A DNA stretch of 43,727 bases from Thermoprotei archaeon (lineage in GTDB: Archaea; Thermoproteota; Thermoprotei; QMSL01), in contig QMSP01000015.1 of the NCBI GenBank assembly GCA_003650925.1, forward strand, positions 1 to 43,727. The letters run 5' to 3'. The notes beneath the pieces are model-generated. The model saw nothing but the letters and a program-made list of their open reading frames with translations, had not been told where the DNA came from and did no database searches. The translations under genes were made by a program, and so were the position numbers. Shown here piece by piece: positions 40,334-43,727 of the stretch (within the stretch, counting starts at the first letter, position 1; every line of letters begins with the position of its first letter).

Positions 40334-41134
40334 ATGGATATCATGAGCAGGATTAGGAGGAGAGGGAGAGATCATAAGGAGAAGCTAGTTGACTTACTTC
40401 TCCTATCCTACCTGATCATAGATGCGTATAGTAGGGGGAAGGCCATCAGAGAGGAGACTAGGCTTCAGAAGCTTGTGTTTCTTGCTGAGAGAATGATGCT
40501 TGCTAGAAAGATTAAGGCCTTTAACTATAACTTCGTTCGTCTGATCTTCGGGCCTTATTCTGATGAGCTGCGAAGGGATCTGGCTCTTCTACTGGAATGT
40601 GGCATATTACGTGATGATCCTCGTGAGGGGTTGGTTCCTACAGAGAAGGGTTTGGAGCTTGTGAAGCTGATGAATGATGTCTTGCATAGACATGGGGAGG
40701 TCATTGATATAATACATAACGTTAATGAAGAGTATGCTGATATTCCGCTTGATAGACTCCTTGAATATGTCTATAGTCTGAGGAGACCTCTTAAGGGCCC
40801 AAGGATGAGAATCAGGGATGTGAGGATAAGGACACCATTGTTGAAGAGAATCACCAGGGAGAGAGCTCGTCTTGTCTTCGAAATTCCCGGTGAAGCTATA
40901 AGGATTCTAGAGGTATACTTCGACCCTGACGTGGAGGAGATAGTGCGTGAGCAGGTTAAGGGGTATGAAGTCCTATTGCTGAAGCATAGAGGCGAAGCAG
41001 GATATACTGCTATTGTGCCTAAACTAACGGGGTGTATAAGCGAGGGAGTTACAAAAGAAGAGGCCTTGAAGAATTTATCTGAAGCGATAGATTTATACCT
41101 AGAGGTGAGGCAAGAAGAAATCTGTGGCAGGTAG
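40334..41134 (+). CDS. hicB: Panacea-HicB fusion, antitoxin of HicA
   Basis: The 266-residue protein has two domains. Residues about 10-125 resemble the Panacea/SocA-type antitoxin domain: TRLQKLVFLAERMMLARKIK, FNYNFVRLIFGPYSDELRRD and LVPTEKGLELVKLMNDVL. Residues about 205-262 are a HicB domain: YEVLLLKHRGEAGYTAIVPK, LTGCISEGVTKEEALKNLSE, AIDLYLEV. HicB normally neutralises HicA, and Panacea domains neutralise many unrelated toxins, so a protein with both is striking. The stop overlaps the HicA start by 11 bp. No DNA-binding domain of the usual HicB type is visible besides the Panacea helices, which could take on that role. ATG 40334. Confidence 0.75.
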   Translation: MDIMSRIRRRGRDHKEKLVDLLLLSYLIIDAYSRGKAIREETRLQKLVFLAERMMLARKIKAFNYNFVRLIFGPYSDELRRDLALLLECGILRDDPREGLVPTEKGLELVKLMNDVLHRHGEVIDIIHNVNEEYADIPLDRLLEYVYSLRRPLKGPRMRIRDVRIRTPLLKRITRERARLVFEIPGEAIRILEVYFDPDVEEIVREQVKGYEVLLLKHRGEAGYTAIVPKLTGCISEGVTKEEALKNLSEAIDLYLEVRQEEICGR

Positions 41135-41411
41135 GGCAGCGAAATTACCAGTACTCTCAGGTGATGAACTAAATAAGGTACTCGCCGACTTATGCTTTAG
41201 ACACGTCAGGACTAAGGGATCACACAAGGTGCTAGAGAGGGGAAAGCACATCCTAGTAGTTCCTTTGCATAGAGAGCTAAAAAGAGGAACCCTTAAGGAG
41301 ATAGTTAAGGCCTATGCTAGGATTCTGAATATATCGTACGAGGAGGCGAGGAAGTTGCTAGTCGATAGGAGACTTAGGAGGAGATGTAGAAGCTTTCTTT
41401 GTCCTAGGTAA
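41124..41411 (+). CDS. hicA: HicA-family mRNA interferase toxin
   Basis: The product (95 residues, GTG start at 41124) contains LPVLSGDELNKVLADLCFRH, then VRTKGSHKVLERGKHILVVP and LHRELKRGTLKEIVKAYARI. G-S-H with the catalytic His and the double-stranded-RNA-binding-type fold are the hallmarks of HicA. A basic tail follows (RRLRRRCRSFLCPR). HicA usually has about 60-75 residues, so the tail is an addition. It overlaps the upstream Panacea-HicB gene by 11 bp. No damage is visible. Confidence 0.83.
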   Translation: MAGRAAKLPVLSGDELNKVLADLCFRHVRTKGSHKVLERGKHILVVPLHRELKRGTLKEIVKAYARILNISYEEARKLLVDRRLRRRCRSFLCPR

Positions 41412-41610
41412 GAGTTACTGGCTTTTAGCAAGGAGTAGATGGCTGAGAGGTACTTCTTCTGGGCTGGGACTAAGGTTTCTATCTTCTTAGCTACTATTCG
41501 TCTGTCAGTGTGAACAGGACTAGGATACTTGACTTTAGCTTGGTGGGAAGAAGCTCGTTGAGGTTGGTAGATCCGAGGATAGTCACCATTAGGAGTACCA
41601 TATTCAGTCA

Positions 41611-41620
41611 TGCTTATATC
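41611..41620 (+). promoter_or_regulatory. TATA-like box before the second small-basic/NTG cassette
   Basis: TGCTTATATC at 41611-41620 is centred about 26 nt before ATG 41642, the expected distance for a leaderless archaeal start. It supports ATG 41642 over the upstream in-frame starts that run back to 41510. Confidence 0.5.
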
Positions 41621-41641
41621 CCACACTTTCCCAATCCTACT

Positions 41642-41827
41642 ATGGGGAATACTTTGGAGAAGAAGGTCCCCATGAAGAGGAGAATAGGCTACATGAGGAT
41701 TAAGGAGATAAAGGGGCTCATGAAGATAGAAGTCATCCCCATAAGCAAGGAGGAGGCTATGCGTCTGCTGAGAGGTGAGAGCATTGCCAGTCAAGGTAAG
41801 AGTGGAGCTCAAGTCGAGAAGAAATAG
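41642..41827 (+). CDS. Small basic protein paired with the NTG protein
   Basis: The 61-residue product reads GNTLEKKVPMKRRIGYMRIK, then EIKGLMKIEVIPISKEEAMR and LLRGESIASQGKSGAQVEKK. The frame extends upstream, but the TATA-like element at 41611-41620 favours this start. It overlaps the retropepsin-like gene by 53 bp, so expression is coupled. The same arrangement, small basic gene then retropepsin-like gene, occurs at 34879-34327. Function unknown. Confidence 0.6.
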   Translation: MGNTLEKKVPMKRRIGYMRIKEIKGLMKIEVIPISKEEAMRLLRGESIASQGKSGAQVEKK

Positions 41828-42197
41828 CAGGACGGTTACAACCACAGCGTTCGTCAATACAGGCTTCATGAGCGAAACTCCCGATATAGCTCTTCCACCC
41901 ATTGTAGCAGAGCAACTTGGATTGTGGCCAAGACCATGTGATGCGCTCCTAGTAACTCTTGAGACAGGAGGAGGAAGTATAGAAGCCTACATAGTTCCTC
42001 AGGGGCTAACGGTTAAGGTAATAGCTCAGGATAGGACAAGCAGAGAGGTCATAGCTAATGCCCTTGTAAATCCTCATCTTGATGATGTACTTATAGGCGA
42101 TGCCCTTGCCGAGGAGCTAGATATTCAGATTCTATATCCCCGTAAGGGGATATGGAGATTCGCTGATGAGGAAGTAATGCGTAAGAGTGAGGACTAG
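41775..42197 (+). CDS. Retropepsin-like (clan AA-like) protein with Asn-Thr-Gly in place of Asp-Thr-Gly
   Basis: This 140-residue protein reads VTTTAFVNTGFMSETPDIAL then PPIVAEQLGLWPRP, LVTLETGGGSIEAYIVPQGL, NPHLDDVLIGDALAEELDIQ and PRKGIWRFADEE. It aligns from end to end with the protein at 34327-34746, including the NTG/NSG loop, the N-P-x-x-D-(D/E)-V-L motif and the final G-(I/L)-W-R. Both carry Asn where an active aspartic protease has Asp. GTG start at 41775 lies inside the upstream small gene. It is likely a regulatory or binding protein with a protease fold. Confidence 0.65.
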   Translation: MRALPVKVRVELKSRRNSRTVTTTAFVNTGFMSETPDIALPPIVAEQLGLWPRPCDALLVTLETGGGSIEAYIVPQGLTVKVIAQDRTSREVIANALVNPHLDDVLIGDALAEELDIQILYPRKGIWRFADEEVMRKSED

Positions 42198-42312
42198 CAC
42201 TCAACAGACAAGAGGTATATAATCAAAACATCTATTGTCCCGGAACTATCGATAAAATTCAGAGACTGCATATTCACTGAAATAATTCCATCCAGTAATC
42301 GTAGTGATGTAA

Positions 42313-42792
42313 TTACCAGCATCTTCTCACATATTCCTTCAGGATTTCCACTAACTTTAGAGCATCCTCTCTATGGACTTTAAAACTGTCTTTATCGAGG
42401 AAGTTATGGTAGAAGTTTGCATGTAGTCTCTTGCACATGGCGAAGAGCCTGAATATCTCTACATCGCCAAGTTCCCTAGCTATGTTGTTGATAATGATGT
42501 TATAGTCCCTGTGAGTATAATGCTCCCAGCCTTTAAGCTCGGCGATTGCATTTAGGAGGGAGCAGATAGCGCCCCAGTATTTCTCACTAGCCTGTACTAG
42601 GTCGCCCTTTTTGTAGTAATCCTCAGCCTCACTTAGATATTTCTCGTGGAGCTTCATGTAGGCTAAAGCTCTATCCCTAGGGTCGACGATTAGCTTCTCT
42701 ATAAGAAGTTGCAGGATATCCTTATTCTTTCTACTAGCTTCCTTCTTCAAGATGTGATATATCTCCTCGGGAACCTCGATCTTCACCATCAA
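42313..42792 (-). CDS. PaREP1-family protein
   Basis: The 159-residue protein has the PaREP1 pattern: ALAYMKLHEKYLSEAEDYYK, KGDLVQASEKYWGAICSLLN, AIAELKGWEHYTHRDYN and MCKRLHANFYHNFLDKDSFK. It has an N-terminal RHH-like extension (VKIEVPEEIYHILKKEASRK). PaREP1 is a helical, HEPN-like family expanded in Thermoproteales and neighbouring groups; its function is not known, though a toxin-antitoxin role has been suggested. It is uninterrupted and lies alone on the minus strand. Confidence 0.85.
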   Translation of the reverse strand: MMVKIEVPEEIYHILKKEASRKNKDILQLLIEKLIVDPRDRALAYMKLHEKYLSEAEDYYKKGDLVQASEKYWGAICSLLNAIAELKGWEHYTHRDYNIIINNIARELGDVEIFRLFAMCKRLHANFYHNFLDKDSFKVHREDALKLVEILKEYVRRCW

Positions 42793-42939
42793 GATACATT
42801 ACAAAGTTCATCCATAAAAGACTTGCTGAGAGAGGACATAAAACAAAACATGTCTAAGGATTGAAAGTATGGCTGAAGTAAGGCAGGACTTGCTTAAGCT
42901 TGTGATGATCTTGGGGTAGGCTTCATGAAGTGGTTAAAG

Positions 42940-43413
42940 CTAGCATGTCTCTTTGTCCAGCCAATTATAATAGCATTCTTCGGATCTGAAGCTTCTAATG
43001 AAGTCCTCGATATGACTAATCACTGCCTCGATGAGCTTGAGTCCCAGCTCGGGAGAGGCCTCTAATGGGTTTCCTACAACTCCATACTTTCGTGGTTCAA
43101 TCCTCCTATAGACATCAAGGTCTCTGACCAGGTCATCGTCTATGGCCATAATAATGCTTGTCTTCCACATTCCTGCATGCTTATCTATGGATGTATCCAC
43201 TAAGCCTAGCTCCTCGAGGATACGTGCTATATGAAATACTGCTATGGAAGCATCATAGCTATCACATAAATTGTTACATGCCTCAACTACTGCATTCGTC
43301 ATCTCAGGGCCTCCATGACCCATGATTATAACAAACCTCTTCTGCCCGAACTTTATGAAATGTTCGATTATGGAGTGTAGATAGTCCTTGAGGACTATGG
43401 GTGGTACATGCAC
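42940..43413 (-). pseudogene. Creatininase family (creatinine amidohydrolase), 5'-truncated
   Basis: The frame contains HVPPIVLKDYLHSIIEHFIK, then KRFVIIMGHGGPEMTNAVVE and a C-terminal part with PRKYGVVGNPLEASPELGLK. The G-H-G-G motif is the second zinc-ligand region of the creatininase family. The first half, with E-x-H and the H-G...D zinc ligands, is missing; a stop occurs about 30 codons upstream of ATG 43413, and the reading before it (TSYNVPIRPGN) still looks like family sequence. Enzymes of this family need both halves, so this is probably a broken gene. The length is 157 residues against the usual 230-260. Confidence 0.75.
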
Positions 43414-43727
43414 GTTCCCTGGCCTTATGGGGACATTGTATGATGTTAATTCTAAATGTAGCCTAGACCAACGGCTCTGAATACATCAAACAAGCAGGCC
43501 CCCAACTTTAATAGCTCTCTTGATGCTGAATTTTCACATAATATTAGTCAAGAATTAGCAAGCTGTAACTCATCTAGGATGATGTATACAACTTTCAGTT
43601 TCTTTTCCATGTTTCTATGAAAATATGAAAGGCTTGGATTATATCAAGCTTGATTAAACCCTAAGAGCCCGGCGAGACTAGAGGATGTGATAATCGTCTA
43701 CTCCGCATGATCAATTGTAGGAGGAAA
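43414..43727. other. Right-edge region, no gene recognised
   Basis: Apart from about 30 codons that belong to the truncated creatininase, I see no gene here. The last bases, GTAGGAGGAAA, look like a ribosome binding site for a gene starting just outside the window. No repeat or RNA gene is evident. Confidence 0.4.

Noticed and set aside
41312-41902. Minus-strand frame of 196 codons.
   Set aside because: It covers the antisense of the hicA end and of the small-basic and NTG genes on the plus strand and has no domain features.
1-43727. CRISPR arrays.
   Set aside because: No regularly spaced direct repeats of 24-37 bp were seen anywhere in the window, and no cas gene was recognised.

Overview
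The window looks like an accessory region of a thermophilic archaeal chromosome, most likely a member of the Thermoproteota (Crenarchaeota). The supports are many GTG and TTG starts, TATA-like boxes about 25-30 nt upstream of leaderless starts, AGG/AGA-rich arginine codons, a PaREP1 protein, HEPN-MNT and AbrB/PIN (VapBC) pairs, TumE-like toxins, an F420-type luciferase-family oxidoreductase, and secreted proteins with single C-terminal anchors. I cannot place the genus. No rRNA, CRISPR array or confident tRNA was found. Housekeeping content is minimal: the end of a prolyl oligopeptidase, the F420-type oxidoreductase and a 5'-truncated creatininase-family gene.

Layout. 1-6.4 kb: end of a prolyl oligopeptidase, an HEPN-MNT pair, a C2H2 zinc-finger gene followed by a frameshifted DUF457-type membrane protein, two PIN toxin-antitoxin pairs, an orphan AbrB protein and a PLD-like protein. 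6.4-11 kb: an LLM-family oxidoreductase and a very large surface protein, split by one frameshift. 11-14.8 kb: a TumA-TumE pair, a dead AbrB gene, an orphan DUF433 protein and a group of tiny membrane proteins with decayed paralogues. 14.9-29.7 kb: an AT-rich island. It holds an amino-methyltransferase with a CCGG-family-like restriction enzyme and an EVE-domain reader, a two-gene (split) Argonaute whose PIWI half has lost recognisable catalytic aspartates, several membrane or secreted proteins, and the C-terminal piece of a tyrosine integrase. Pilin-like genes of less AT-rich composition are interleaved with it. 29.7-43.7 kb: a wHTH-RelE operon, a membrane-anchored NERD gene broken by TGA, two retropepsin-like proteins each preceded by a small basic gene, a PD-(D/E)xK protein, a three-gene operon of serine protease, TumA-like and TumE-like genes, an AbrB-PIN pair, a Panacea-HicB fusion with HicA, a PaREP1 protein and the truncated creatininase.

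How it fits together. The region is a defence and toxin-antitoxin island with heavy gene decay. I count about a dozen toxin-antitoxin modules or relics and about nine genes broken by single frameshifts or in-frame TGA codons. The best candidates for undescribed biology are the split, apparently non-slicing Argonaute with a convergent membrane protein, the protease-TumA-TumE operon, the Panacea-HicB/HicA pair, and the small-basic-protein plus NTG/NSG retropepsin-like cassette. All functional statements come from reading motifs by eye; no database search was run.
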